From Microbotryum silenes-acaulis (Eukaryota; Basidiomycota; Microbotryomycetes; Microbotryales; Microbotryaceae), in NCBI GenBank assembly GCA_003665825.1, contig QPFY01000012.1, forward strand, positions 496,001 through 560,000: DNA of 64,000 nt, given 5' to 3'. Made by a program: the position numbers and the translations under genes. Shown here piece by piece: positions 22,038 through 32,981 of this stretch. Within the stretch, counting starts at the first letter, position 1; the number at the start of each line of letters is the position of its first letter. The notes under the pieces are model-generated. The model was not told the DNA's origin, made no database searches, and saw nothing but the letters and a program-made list of their open reading frames with translations.

Positions 22038-22483
22038 TTTGTTCTGCAAAAACCCGTGCGTGTCCCCGAGTTTCGTGATTATGTAATGCATCTCGCCAAG
22101 CCTGAACCCGCCCGAACCCGACTCACCAGCCATTCGGTGCAGCCGCGCCGAGACGGACGGGTCTTCTTCGTACTGCGGGTCCTTGGAGTCGAACACATAA
22201 TCTAGAGGGCACACCCAGCAAGCAACACCGACGTAACGGTCAGTCCATCCACCGTCACAGCGCGCCGCCAAAGTTCAACGGAACTGCAGTGGTCGCCAAT
22301 TTCTTCCGTTGGACCCGGTTCAAGTCCAAGAAACACTTTGGAGCGTCGCACCAGCGGGATTCACTACTCAGAGGACAACTGATACCTCACGTCATCCAAG
22401 TTAGTAACTAAGTACGGCAGCAAGAGCTCGTTCATTTCGGTGGTGAGTGTACCATCTGCGTACAGAACGAGTGGGTCGGACAT
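22038..22483 (-). CDS. Small hypothetical protein, intron-containing (low confidence)
   Basis: The minus strand has an ATG at 22483 followed by about 31 codons, MSDPLVLYADGTLTTEMNEL and on, ending near a gtgagg or gtatca donor. Further exons are suggested by a tctag acceptor before a frame reading DYVFDSKDPQYEEDPSVSAR, then a gtgagt donor and a tttttgcag acceptor before a short tail ending at a TAA around 22020-22040. Good splice signals and non-random amino acid content suggest a real small gene of 70-100 residues, but the phases do not all fit, and I do not recognise the family. A TTTATTTAAG box at 22580-22590 could be a promoter element for it. Confidence 0.35.
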
Positions 22484-23102
22484 GATGGAAGTTGATGTAA
22501 TTGACAAGAGTGCAAAGGCGGAGAGTTGAATCGCGAAGGCGATGCAGTTTCAGCGCGAAAAGGAGACCCGAGCGTTCGAACTTTATTTAAGCTCCCGAGT
22601 GAGTCCCGATCGCGGATCGCTCGGTCTTTTCGAGGCACCTCCGTCGCGCGCGAAGGCCTGCAACCAACTCTTGCGACCAACACGAAAAGAACAATTGCAG
22701 TCTAGCCTCGAACTATCTGCACCTGAGCCTTCCCCTCCAGACCCTGGCAGCCAAGGCGAAATGTCCCATGCCAGGAAACAACCTCAATTGAACCTTGCCA
22801 CCTCTTGCCTTCCACCCTCTGCATCCTTCTCCACCCGACTGGGCCTATAATACCTAGCTGTATCCCCCCATCCGATGTAAATCGGCATCAAATCAACAAA
22901 AGCCACGCTGAACTTTTATGGAGCCGGGTTCAAGTTCAGGCTGCAGACCTGCCCTCTCCGCCCGGCCAGTGGCCGCCTGCACTCCGCCCAGTGCCCAGAG
23001 AGGCCCAGAGGCACCCAGAGGTGCCCAGAGCCCTGTGCCCCGCGCGGCCGCTCGCCCACCTCACACTTGCTCCTCCTGGTCGTCGCCGTCACAACCGCGC
23101 TC
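22484..23102. other. Intergenic region upstream of ERG2
   Basis: It holds the putative promoter of the small minus-strand gene and the ERG2 promoter. At 22980-23040 the sequence contains several gcccagag/gcacccag repeats (ccagagaggcccagaggcacccagaggtgcccagagccc, about 10-base periodicity). No gene is supported. Confidence 0.4.
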
Positions 23103-24284
23103 ATGTCACAGTCGACCCTCAAAGGTAAACGCAACAATGGGTCACCCATCGTCGGCACCATTCGAGTTACGCCAAGACGGAAGAGTCTGTTCTCGATGAA
23201 GGGCGCCGTCGCGTTCGGAGTGGTTGCGGCACTAATGAGCCTCGCCGTCGTTTGGCTCGAGTCTATCAAAGTGAGAGACTCAGAACTGGTCGCCGGAACA
23301 GAGGGGTGAATTGATGCTGCAATATTGCTTCGATCGTCGTAACCTGTTCACGCGCTCATCGTCCCCCACAGCATACCTGGTACATCTTCGACTCGCCGAC
23401 GCTCCATGCGCTGTGTCGTGAGGCGATCGCTCTCTACCCGGACGACATGCCGTCCATAGCCCATCATATCGTCACAAACCTCACCCTGACCCACAACTCG
23501 TATTCGATCAACTCCGAACCCTTCTTTGCCTCGCCGCTCGAGCTTGACAACGAAACTCGCGCGGTCAAGGCCTCGTCGTACCGTCCGAATCCCCGCGAAT
23601 GGGTCTTCAACAATGCTGCAGGCGCGATGGGAACCATGTACATCATTCATGCGTCCATCACCGAGTACCTCATAATCTTCGGCACCCCTCTGGGCACTGA
23701 AGGCCACACGGGAAGGCATACAGCCGACGATTATTTCCACATTCTCAAGGGAGAGCAATGGGCGAGCGAAGCCGGGTCGTTCGACATCGAGGTGCGTAAA
23801 TGCCATCTTGCAGGCGTCGCGAGGTCCCCCACTCATGCATTCATGCAACGTCGACCGAGCAGCGCTATCCCGTCGGGACCATGCACCACCTCCGAAGAGG
23901 TGATGTGAAGCAGTACAAGTTCCACGAAGGTGGATTCGCTCTCGAGCTTGCTCAAGGTGAGCGGAGTGCTCGTCCTATAATCACGAGGCCTGCAGAACCC
24001 AGCGCTGCGCAAGCTCACTCGTTCTCGGTACTTGCCACATTTGCACAGGCTGGATCCCGCTGATGCTGCCGATGGGGCTAGCTGATACCCTTTCTTCGAC
24101 CTTGGATCTACCGACGTTTTATCACACCGTTCGAATCACAGGTTCGTTGTCTCTACCGCTTTCGCGCCTGCTCGCCGTCGCGCCGAGGCTGTCTGCTCGA
24201 AATGCTGAAGAAGCTCGGCGGCGTCCTCCTCCCTCCCCACTAGCTCGCGAGATGCTCACAAACTTGCTCCACGGCAAAATATAA
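23103..24284 (+). CDS. ERG2: C-8 sterol isomerase (ERG2/sigma-1 receptor family)
   Basis: An ER membrane enzyme of ergosterol synthesis that converts fecosterol to episterol by moving the C8=C9 double bond; it is the target of morpholine fungicides. Five exons, 23103-23270, 23372-23791, 23863-23956, 24049-24141 and 24244-24284, give 271 residues. After a basic N terminus, one transmembrane helix ([19 protein letters not shown]) anchors the protein. Conserved blocks are [54 protein letters not shown] (with the conserved His and acidic residues of the active site), [14 protein letters not shown] and [20 protein letters not shown]. It ends [12 protein letters not shown], as in other fungal ERG2 proteins. 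An in-frame upstream codon at 23067 is TTG, so the ATG at 23103 is the start. All splice sites are GT-AG. Confidence 0.96.
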
Positions 24285-24750
24285 GTATCGCAATCGGTGG
24301 ATCAGATGTGGATGCAGTGGAACGCTGTGTGGACGTGATACGGTCGTCCTCGATCTATCTTGTGCATGTTGTCCATAGCCCAGAGTTCTACACCCTGTCG
24401 TTTTCATCAAATTTATTGCAACAATCGGAATCGCCAGGATCGGGGTACTTGTTCGGCACCAAGGGCTCGGCACCAAGATGGAAAGTCAGAGCTACGGCTT
24501 GTAGTACAAGCGCGTCAGCCCCGACTCCGAGTCTTAGCCGGCCAAGCCACGTTCCTCGGAGATCGGTCTCTCGCCCATAAGCCGCTTTCCGAGCCGGTCG
24601 CGGGGCAATGTTCCAGCTGCAGCTACACAGCCTGCTAATGCTCATTCTCGAGCCATATCCCGTTCGTCGCGCGGCCCTAGCTCGGGTCTGGCAATTCCAT
24701 CTGGTAGGCCCAAGATTTGAGTGAGATCTGGTCAGATGGCGTAGTTGGCG
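24285..24750. other. Intergenic between ERG2 and a convergent gene
   Basis: Likely ERG2 3' UTR followed by the 3' UTR of the minus-strand gene. Short frames here have no known domain. An imperfect repeat cggcaccaagggctcggcaccaag lies near 24452-24476. Confidence 0.4.
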
Positions 24751-25617
24751 TTAAGGGAGAGAATGACGTTCTCCTGAACTGACTTGGGTGCACCCGCCCT
24801 CGAATAGCACTTGCTCGTCTCGCCCGAGTGACCGCGATTCCGACGTCGCTGACCTTTTGGGCGAGGCTGCATCTATATCTCGCGTAGGCTGGCTGCCGAG
24901 CCTCCTGACCGGCCGAGAATCTTTGATGGGGCTATCCGCTGTGTCAGGACCGTCTCGATTGGGGCCACCGAGAGCATTTCCAGAGTGTTTGGGTCGAGAA
25001 GACGTCGAGGTACGTCGGGCTTTCGATGCCGAGAGTGCCGAGTTGCTCGACGCGACCTTGGAGGCAGAGAACGTGTCAAGCAGCGTGACTGCATTGACGG
25101 TCTTTGCCAAAACGATCTTGGTCGAAGGTACCGGTGATTCTTCACCACGTGAGGTGCCGGATGCCTTCTCGGAAGGGATGAGACCTGGGCGAGCCGAGTC
25201 GATCGTCTGCTTGTCTTCGAGGGCGAACCTGAGGCGATCCCTCGACTCTTGCTCGTTCAGAGGTATACCTTGATACAGGACGCGTCGCGCAAAGGCTGCG
25301 TCAGCTCGGACTCGACGGCCGTGTGCAGCCGCCGAGTTCGGGTTGATTGATGGGCCGCCGCGGCTGCGTGTCGACAGCAGCGGGGCGAGAACAGCGCGAC
25401 TGGCGATGGTGTGAACGAGACCCGTCCTTCGATATTCGGCTTCGTGGGCCAGGATACGGTCAGCGAGAAGATCGACGGCGGCGTCGTACTGGGCGTCGTA
25501 CTGGGCGTCAGATCGTCGCTGCTCGACCGCCGGCGCAGCGAGGTACAGCGGGTGATGCAGCGCCAGAGGAACGTCGCTGATGGGGGCGATGGTTGCCGTG
25601 ATTGCTACGCTGGCCAT
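24751..25617 (-). CDS. Putative secreted hypothetical protein
   Basis: One open frame from the ATG at 25617 codes about 288 residues. An upstream in-frame extension begins with GTG and is not needed. The first 25 residues are hydrophobic and alanine-rich (MASVAITATIAPISDVPLAL) and could be a signal peptide. The rest is polar, rich in Ser, Arg and Asp, and probably disordered. A duplicated DAQY unit lies at about residues 36-43, coded by a 12-base repeat. I recognise no domain. Basidiomycetes have many such small secreted, poorly conserved proteins. It shares a divergent promoter of about 390 bases with GTR1. That it is a real gene rather than a long chance frame is not certain. Confidence 0.45.
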   Translation of the reverse strand: MASVAITATIAPISDVPLALHHPLYLAAPAVEQRRSDAQYDAQYDAAVDLLADRILAHEAEYRRTGLVHTIASRAVLAPLLSTRSRGGPSINPNSAAAHGRRVRADAAFARRVLYQGIPLNEQESRDRLRFALEDKQTIDSARPGLIPSEKASGTSRGEESPVPSTKIVLAKTVNAVTLLDTFSASKVASSNSALSASKARRTSTSSRPKHSGNALGGPNRDGPDTADSPIKDSRPVRRLGSQPTRDIDAASPKRSATSESRSLGRDEQVLFEGGCTQVSSGERHSLP

Positions 25618-25767
25618 TAGTACGGCACACCACACTGTGTTGGGCAGCACAGAAAGCAGTTGGCAGACCGAGAGATGAGCGCAGCCAAGCCAGAGGGGCC
25701 GATAGAAGGTTGTGGGGGAGCGAAGAAGGGCACGCGCCGACCAGCTTCGAGCACACTCTTACCTCGG

Positions 25768-25847
25768 GCCAGCACTGCCAGGCACTGCCAGGCACTGCCA
25801 GGCAATGCCCTGCTGCCGCGCACTCGAGCGCACTAGAGCGCACTCCC
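25768..25847. repeat. Two adjacent 10-base tandem arrays in a divergent promoter
   Basis: At 25770-25808 the unit GGCACTGCCA is repeated almost four times, the last one changed. At 25818-25847 a second 10-base unit, GCGCACT(C/A)GA, is repeated three times. Both lie between the divergent starts at 25617 (-) and 26010 (+). Confidence 0.85.
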
Positions 25848-26009
25848 TGCGCAGCCGGTTGTCCGGCTCGTCCTTCCTCAGCTTTCGTGCCTTGCCTTGC
25901 GACTGACTGCCCTGCCTGCTTCAACCGACCGCTCGCCGTGTCGCAACAGCCATTCCAACCAGGTGCGGCGCCGTGAACACTTTGGCCCTCAGCGCCTTCC
26001 AAGCCCAGC

Positions 26010-27487
26010 ATGTCGAGCAAATCTAGGAAAAAGGTGCGTGTGCCAAAGTCCTCCTTCTCCCCGGCCCACGTCATCGCTCGAGGTGCTCGTCAGGTCGCGT
26101 AGCTGCTCTCTCCGACATGCACTGACCATCCGTGCCGCGCTGTGCGCGATATTCGATCGCATCCCAGGTGCTCCTGATGGGCAAGTCGGGATCGGGCAAG
26201 ACTTCGATGCGTGCCATCATCTTCAAGTCGCAGCTCGCGGCCGACACCCGTCGGCTTGGCGCAACGATCGATGTCGAGTCGAGCCAGATCAAGTTTCTCG
26301 GAGGGCTTCGCCTCGATCTGTGGGATTGTGGCGGCCAAGACTGTGAGTCCATATCATCCTGATCAATTGCGCCTTTGTGTGGCCGTCTCGAGATGATGGA
26401 TCCTTCGGGCGATGCCCTGCCCAGTCGCTCGCCCAAACGCTGAACCCCACTTTGGTCCCGGGATCCACTTCTCCCCAGCGTTCATGGACTCGCATTTGAC
26501 CTCACAATCGTCGGCGATTTTTCGCTCGGTCCACTCTTTAATCTACATCTTTGACGCCGAATCCGCCGAACTCAACGGGTCAGACGCCCACTACTTTATC
26601 AAATGTCTCAACGCCCTGCGCGACCAGAATCCCATCTCGAGCTCCACCAGCCCTGACGGCGAGCGCCGACGCGCCGAGGGCCCCACCGTGTTTGTCCTGC
26701 TGCACAAGATGGACCTCGTCGAGAAGGCGGCACAAGCTACCAAATTTTCCGATTTTGAGAACGACATCAGCAAACGGGCCGAGGACAGCGGGTGGACCGG
26801 CGATTTACGCTTTTTCGGCACCAGCATCTGGAACGAGACACTTTACAAGGTAAGCTAGGCGCGAAGACCAGGGTGCTCTAGGTGGTGGAGAGTAGCCCAG
26901 AACGTTACAAGATGCAAGAGGAATCACTTGGCTGACCGCCTCTCGTGACAGGCCTGGTCTGTCGTCATTGGCCACCTCATGCCTTCGCTGTCCTCACTCA
27001 AATCACATCTGTCGCACTTCCTTGAGCTGTCCTCAGCACGCGAGGTTGTGCTTTTCGAAAGGACCACATTCCTTGTCATATCTCACGTCACGTTGGATCC
27101 CTCTGTCGGGGATAGCCCCGGTGATGACGACGAATCAACAATGTGGGATCGTCGCAGATTCGAGCGTATCTCGACCATGGTCAAGTCGTTCAAAATGGCC
27201 TGCAGTAGACGGAGGTCATCTTTCTCAAGCCTTTCCATCTCGACTCCACATTACACTGCGGTGCTTGATGCGCTCACACCAGAAACATACATCCTGGTTG
27301 TGGCCAGGGCAGCGATACGTGAGTCACCCGGCATGTGTCCTTTCCGGCGCGCAAACATTCACCTAAGACTCACGCCGGCGCCTGTAACGATTACCAACGC
27401 TATGCAGAGCCTGCTGCCCTGGAACTCAACATCAAGTTGTCCAAGCCTCACTTTGCCAAGCTTGAGACCATTGGGTCTGCGCGGTAG
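26010..27487 (+). CDS. GTR1: Rag-family GTPase Gtr1/RagA
   Basis: A vacuolar or lysosomal GTPase that, as a heterodimer with Gtr2/RagC, reports amino acid supply to TORC1. Five exons, 26010-26033, 26168-26342, 26479-26849, 26952-27318 and 27408-27487, give 338 residues. The G domain shows the P loop [11 protein letters not shown], switch region [16 protein letters not shown], and [10 protein letters not shown] (G3). The HKMD base motif ([12 protein letters not shown]) is followed by the family-typical [15 protein letters not shown]. The C-terminal roadblock-like dimerisation domain includes [15 protein letters not shown] and [15 protein letters not shown]. The G2 and G3 positions match Gtr1/RagA rather than Gtr2. 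The first exon codes eight residues only. No partner gene (Gtr2, Ego complex) is in the window. Confidence 0.95.
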
Positions 27488-27889
27488 ATTGCGGCCGCCT
27501 CGGCTGAGCCTCACCTCTTTCCTGCGTGTGTCTCACCGTCATTTCGCCGCTCGAATTTGTTCGGTCGAGCGTGCTTTTAAGGCAGATTGGGAGAGTTTGT
27601 ATTCGTGTCACCCAATGTTGTATATCATCCATTATACCCCTTCGAACTTGAAAGTTCTAATTGCTGTGCGTCTGTTCTACCAGTAACTTGAGTCACAAGA
27701 AACCTGAATCTTCCTGAAGTCTAGGCCGCGTATGTCGGTAAGAAGCGCTTACCGCGCGCTGATCCGCGCGATCGCGGCGACCGCAATTTCGAGTGAGCCA
27801 TCTCCCCTGCAAGCCAACGTCAAACTCAAGGAGCCGATCGACGCCGCGGTCTTCAGTCCGTGATTCCGCTGCTGGGAAGCTTACGAACT
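27488..27889. other. Intergenic between GTR1 and FAN1
   Basis: GTR1 3' UTR and FAN1 promoter. The frames that continue across GTR1's end show no domain. A short inverted motif, agaagcgcttac/gtaagaagcgctt, lies near 27740-27752. Nothing else can be supported. Confidence 0.4.
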
Positions 27890-30800
27890 ATGGAACGCGT
27901 AGAGACCCAAGCCACCCACATGCCCAAGCGTGCTCGAACAGGTACACCCCCGAGCCTCCGAGTCTGCGTCGCGCGGCAGCTTACGGCGGCACCTTCGCGG
28001 CTGAACGCGTCGTCCCAAGCCTCGACCTCACGCGACGTACAGAGCCCCTCCCCAGTCCCCAACTCGCCGGGCAGTTTATTGTCGACCGTCACCGGGAACA
28101 CGGAATCGACAGCGGCGAGCCAGATCGAGCATGCGAGGCCCGAGAAGCGTGTCAGCTATTACGTGCTTTCGCTCGACGAGATGTTGGACAAGGTTCTTGA
28201 AGCCGAAGCTTTCCTTTTTGACGCGAGCGAACGCGACGCCCTGCATTATGTTCGTTCGCTTGATTGCAAGTCGAACCCTATCACCGGTCTATCGCGAAGA
28301 TGTCTTGCCATGACTGACCTGGCGTGTACCGCACTTTCGGCTAGATCAAGCGAGGTATCTGCTCGTGCGACTGTATCTTCGCAAGGCGGGATGGATTCGC
28401 GTGGATTTGATCGGGTACGCCAACGACATTGATGATGTGCACGGGACTGCTCGCGTTCTGGGACGTGTGCGCGATCTTGCACCCGATTCGGCACCGGCTT
28501 TAACTCCTCCTGGCCCGAAATCTCCGCCTTTGAAGCGGGAGGTCGATTCCCAGACCAGAGCGGATCCAAATGTGGTCGACTTGACGGGAACGGATGACGA
28601 AGACGACGAAGACGCGGACGGTAGCGGCAGCAAGGATAACGGCGAAGCACACGATATACTGTTCTTGGATCAAAATGAGCTACCACAAGTTCTCGACCTA
28701 AAGCAAATTTGCTGGAACAGCGACAATCTCGCGAATGCGAGCCCGGACGTCGTGCTGAGCTTGTTGACCATGGACGAGCTCGTGGCGCTTGGAAAGGGGA
28801 TGAAAGTAAATCCGGGGAAGGGACTTGTGAGTCGACAGCAGAACGAGATGTAAGCTTACGATCCATCCCAGCTGATGGTCGGACCTGGCTCCAGAGAAGT
28901 GACTGGACGTCCGCCCTCCTTCGAACTTCCAACCAAGCGACACTTTGCTTTCTGCCGAGCACGTCGCGAAGCAAGGAGAATGCTGTCGAGGCTAAGCGGC
29001 CCGCAGCGTTCGGAGTCAGCTACGATTCTCTCGGGAACAAGCTCAAAGCGTCGAATGTCGTGTCCCGCCGAGCTCTGGCTACCATTGGTTCGTTAGTGGC
29101 CCGCGAAATCCCCGCATTAAGCCCGCCACTGACCGATCTAAGAACGGTCTCTTTGCAGGGGAGGTCATACATCTGCATCCGTCGTATCGTGCACTACTAG
29201 ATCGCCTTTGCCTAGTATACCACCGCACATCGTACACATCCGGCTCCTCCGCTTCCTCCTTCACAGCCAATCTTCTGGCGCGATTCGGGAAACGGCATTA
29301 TCCGGTGTATACGGTGCGAAGGACGTTCTCAATCTTCGCGTCTCGTGTCATACTGAGGCAGTACGAACGCGCACTCGAGGTTGAGCGCACAATCGAGGAA
29401 CAGCTGGGCGATGCAGGGTGGGGCTCATCGTCAGCTCCTACCCCGAGCCGAGCCGCCAGAGCCGCAGAGCGAGCCAAATCAACCGAGCAGCGCAGTCGAG
29501 ACCGAGAGAACGGTCATCGAATGGCGATCGCGCTGTTTGAAGAGGTCGAGGGCACGTGGCGACGGATGTGCCGTGACGCCGAAAGCGAGACAACGGCCGG
29601 GGCAGAGAGCACTGAAGAGCGTCTGCTTTACTATCGCCGACAGTTTCATCCGGGTGAGCCAGGAACGACGCATGGTGGCACCAAGATGCGCAGGCATTGA
29701 CGGCTTTTTTCTGAACCAGGTTGGCCACTCACACGAGTCGCTTACAAGGCGGCTGGTGTTCTCGCTCGACTGGTAAGTCCAAATGGCCTCATTAGCTAGA
29801 ATCTTTCGCCGAATTTACCCGGAGCACTCGTACAGGGGCGGCATGACCGCGAAGTCGAACTGCTGCGCACCCTCTTGGCACAGAGGGCGTTTCGACGGGG
29901 CAAGCGCGGCGACTGGTGGGATCGTCTGGCACTGGTGATGATGCGCTATCCACTCGGAGACGAGGCCAAAGGCGATTGTTCCCTCAAGAAGAAGGCTCGC
30001 TTGGCAAAGCAACGCAAACTCGACGCGCTGCAAGTCTGTATCGACGGTCTCGCCGATCCTTACACCCACCTAATCTACCGATCTTCCCTGCAACGCCGAA
30101 TCTTGCGGATCGAGTCGTCACTGGACATTCCCAAAGAGGAGCGTCGCCGTTTTGAGGGTCTGCTGAGAAAAGCCAGCGACCGACTGATGGAAGGGGAGCG
30201 TCTGGACGAACCGACAATCGGACGCAAGTCGGTCTGGCGCGCCACCGACGGCTCCGAGTGTTCGGTCGAGGATTTGGTCCTGGAGCAATATGGCAAGGAG
30301 GGATGGAAGGGGTATCATTCCGAGAACGGGATCCTGTCCACGATCTTCACTCTCTGCTTCTGGGACATCATCTTTGCAGATGTGAACGGCGCGTTTGAAA
30401 CTGAATATCAGTCGGCCCCCCTCGATCTTCGTTCGGACGCATTCTCGATCGGTCAGTCCCAGGCGCTCTGCAGAAGACTTGAAGAGGCGAATTAACCCTG
30501 GAAGTACTTGTTAACCACCCGGCACGATTGTAGTGAGAAGGCAAATGATCGATGCTCGATTGACCGCGATTGAGAATGGCGGCGCGGTTGAACTCCTCAC
30601 AGAGGTGGATGATCGAGAACGACCTAAAGATACATGGGCTGTTGGCGTCAACTTTGCAAAGTTCACCAAGCAGGATCTCATCGAAGTGGTCGAGGTGAGT
30701 CACTGAGCAACATCAGCTCTCGCCAAGCCCTCACCGCTGACGTAAATGTGCCTCCACAGTGCATTGGGGGTCCAGGCTTGGCGGTGTTATCCACACATTT

Positions 30801-31170
30801 TGCGGAAGAGTACGGGCATAAAACGGGTGGAATGCCAGATCTCTGGTGAGCACAATCAGAGTCGGACGGGCCATTGCGGTAGCTCGGCTGGCCAGCTCAC
30901 ATGCCCATCACGCGTTGTTTTGGGGATCACAGTATCTGGAACGTTGAAAAGAGTGTCTGCAAATTCGTTGAAGTCAAGGGTCCCGGCGATAAGCTCTCCG
31001 AAACGCAGCGGGTTTGGCTGGACGTGCTGCTCCGTGCAGGCCTTGAAGTAGAGGTCTGCCGGGTGGTCACGACGGAGGATATGTTGGAGATGGATCGCGG
31101 CCACCCGCGCGGCTCGTCGGCCTTGGGCCCGGCAAAGCGACGGAAGGTCGCGTCTAATAGCGATAGCTAG
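27890..31170 (+). CDS. FAN1: FAN1 structure-specific nuclease (VRR-NUC)
   Basis: FAN1 cuts 5' flaps and branched DNA in interstrand crosslink repair. The first ATG after an upstream stop is at 27890. Exons traced: 27890-28265, 28345-28826, about 28872-29087, 29159-29653, 29720-29772, 29836-30451, 30534-30694, 30761-30845 and 30933-31170. The SAP-like and early FAN1 region reads YQARYLLVRLYLRKAGWIR. The TPR-like middle part holds FASRVILRQYERALEVE. The nuclease approaches with EGWKGYHSENGILSTIF and FETEYQSAPLDLRSDAF. The catalytic VRR-NUC end is GGMPDLCIW, then CKFVEVKGPGDKLSETQ, which supplies the Asp, Glu and Lys of the PD-(D/E)xK site. The first intron begins GCAAGT, a GC-AG intron. The join near 28830-28872 is not in phase with the obvious donor and needs cDNA. 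No zinc finger of the human type is present. Confidence 0.92.
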
Positions 31171-31375
31171 TCGGGTGCCCGTTGAAGGCCTAGGAAACGC
31201 TTCTGCATCGTAGCGCGAAGATGCCGGCTCAACCATTCAGACTCGGGAACAGATGAGTAGGCACTTTTTATTGGCAATGATGTTCGCTTGTTCTATTCAT
31301 TCGTCCATGAGGCTATGTGTTCGGTTATGCCAATGAGCACCCATGCTGTCTGTGCGGAATTCCTGCACCTGAAAC

Positions 31376-32499
31376 TCACACTTTTTTGGCCTCGGCAAAG
31401 ATACCATCTATCTCATCGGTCCTCTTCTTGGTTGCAGCGTCGAGCTATTCCAGCGAATACAAAAGGTATTCGAGGTCAGATTGAAGGTTACCCATTCGCT
31501 TGGACTCGTGACCTCATTGCATGGTGGACGGAGTGCCTACATTTTTGCCGTCAGACCGGGCCTCTTCCTTGCTAACTACGGACGTCGACAGGTCTTGCTT
31601 GATCTCCTTCTGCCCTCTAGTCCGCAAGTTCCGAACAGCTACACGGGCAGCCTCGCAGGCATCAGACGCCTGCCGAGTCATTGCCTGTCGCTTCTCCCAG
31701 GTAGGCGCAGGTATCGGCACCAGCAAGGAAGACGCCGAGTGACTTTGCGGAGTGAGGGAAAGCGGCGAAGCATACAGTGCTGCAGAAACTGCTTTCATGA
31801 ACTGTGTAAGGATTTACATCAATTAGAAACCCGGTCATCCCATACTTGATGAGCAAAATTCAGAGGACATGGCGTCACTCACTGTCTCGTCGAACAGATG
31901 AACCACCAAGTCGCGACCGCCCTTCACCGACACGGTTCCAAATTCAGCCAACGGTCTTCGCTTGCCCGATTCTTCGACTTTGATATCCTTGAGTAGCTCT
32001 GCTCATACCGTTGGGCGGATTAAATGTGGATATGTGCAGCATGTCAGCATTGACTTTGGACGTCATCGCAACCGATGCGGCGATGTGTCGCACCCGGTGA
32101 GACTCGTCCCACCCGACCAACAACCGCTTTGAGCGAAACCCTGAGCTTGTCTACTGCCTCGTCCATGCTCGCCTCCAGCGTTTTGAGGTCGTACACACCC
32201 AGGTTCTCGTCATTCGTTAACTCCTGCGCCTGTACGAACTTGGCTTTCCCTTTGCCTCTCTTGGTGTCCGCGTCTGATGATGTCACATCCTCTGCGGGTT
32301 CGGACACTTTGGATATCGCCTTCTTGGATTTTCCTTTGGCGTAGCTTCGAATAGACCCGAGAACTACTCCATGCACACGGGGCGTGAAGATCGGCTGTCG
32401 AGAAGGGAGGTTGAGACAAGTGCATGCCGCGGAAGCACGGGTGCGGGCCGCGAGAGTGGAGCCAAGGCCGGAGGCAATCCGAGCAATACGCCACGACAT
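31376..32499 (-). CDS. RRF1: Mitochondrial ribosome recycling factor
   Basis: It releases mitochondrial ribosomes from mRNA after termination. Four minus-strand exons, 32499-32094, 31998-31883, 31801-31541 and 31444-31376, join in phase to 283 residues. The first about 50 residues are basic and Ser/Ala-rich (MSWRIARIASGLGSTLAART), a mitochondrial presequence, followed by a Lys-rich linker. The RRF fold starts near residue 100: LEASMDEAVDKLRVSLKAVV, then VGRVSPELLKDIKVEE, PLAEFGTVSVKGGRDLVVHL and the helix with DACEAARVAVRNLRTRGQKE. The tail TDEIDGIFAEAKK matches the last helix of the family. Its stop is about 200 bases from the FAN1 stop, tail to tail. Confidence 0.92.
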
Positions 32500-32981
32500 T
32501 GAAGTTGAGATTCAGATGTACTCCGTCAAAATTCGTCCCGGACCGGTCAAACAACAAGCCAACGAGGTGGTTGGAACACAAGTTGTAAGCGTCGCTCCTA
32601 GTCTCTGCTCTAGCTTCGCAGTCGTGATCGGCCTCAGAGATCGTCCTAGCCGTAGGTTCAATCTGCGCAAGCTCAAACTCGGTTCAGCAGTAAGGTCGGG
32701 GCAAGCCTAGCATTGAGAAGCTGCGGCGCATACACACCGACTCGTCTTATTTCGCGTTGCGGGCGGGTCGCGACTCGCCGTCAAAGGCAGGTCAATGAGA
32801 GGGAGGTCAGGCAAGTGGATCCAAGCTCAACGCACGGTGTATTGGCGACGCTCCGGGTATGTAGAGGTTCCCACCCACTGTACAAACGAATTTTTCCGGA
32901 TATTTCATTACAAAGCGAAAGCAAAACCCCATTAGCAGCACCCCCGAAAATACGCAATTTTTCCAGCCGGTCTCAATTCCT
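32500..32981. other. RRF1 promoter and Rax1-like 3' region
   Basis: Between the RRF1 start and the stop of the next minus-strand gene there is no supported gene. Small + strand frames at 32384-33075 are antisense shadows. Confidence 0.4.
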
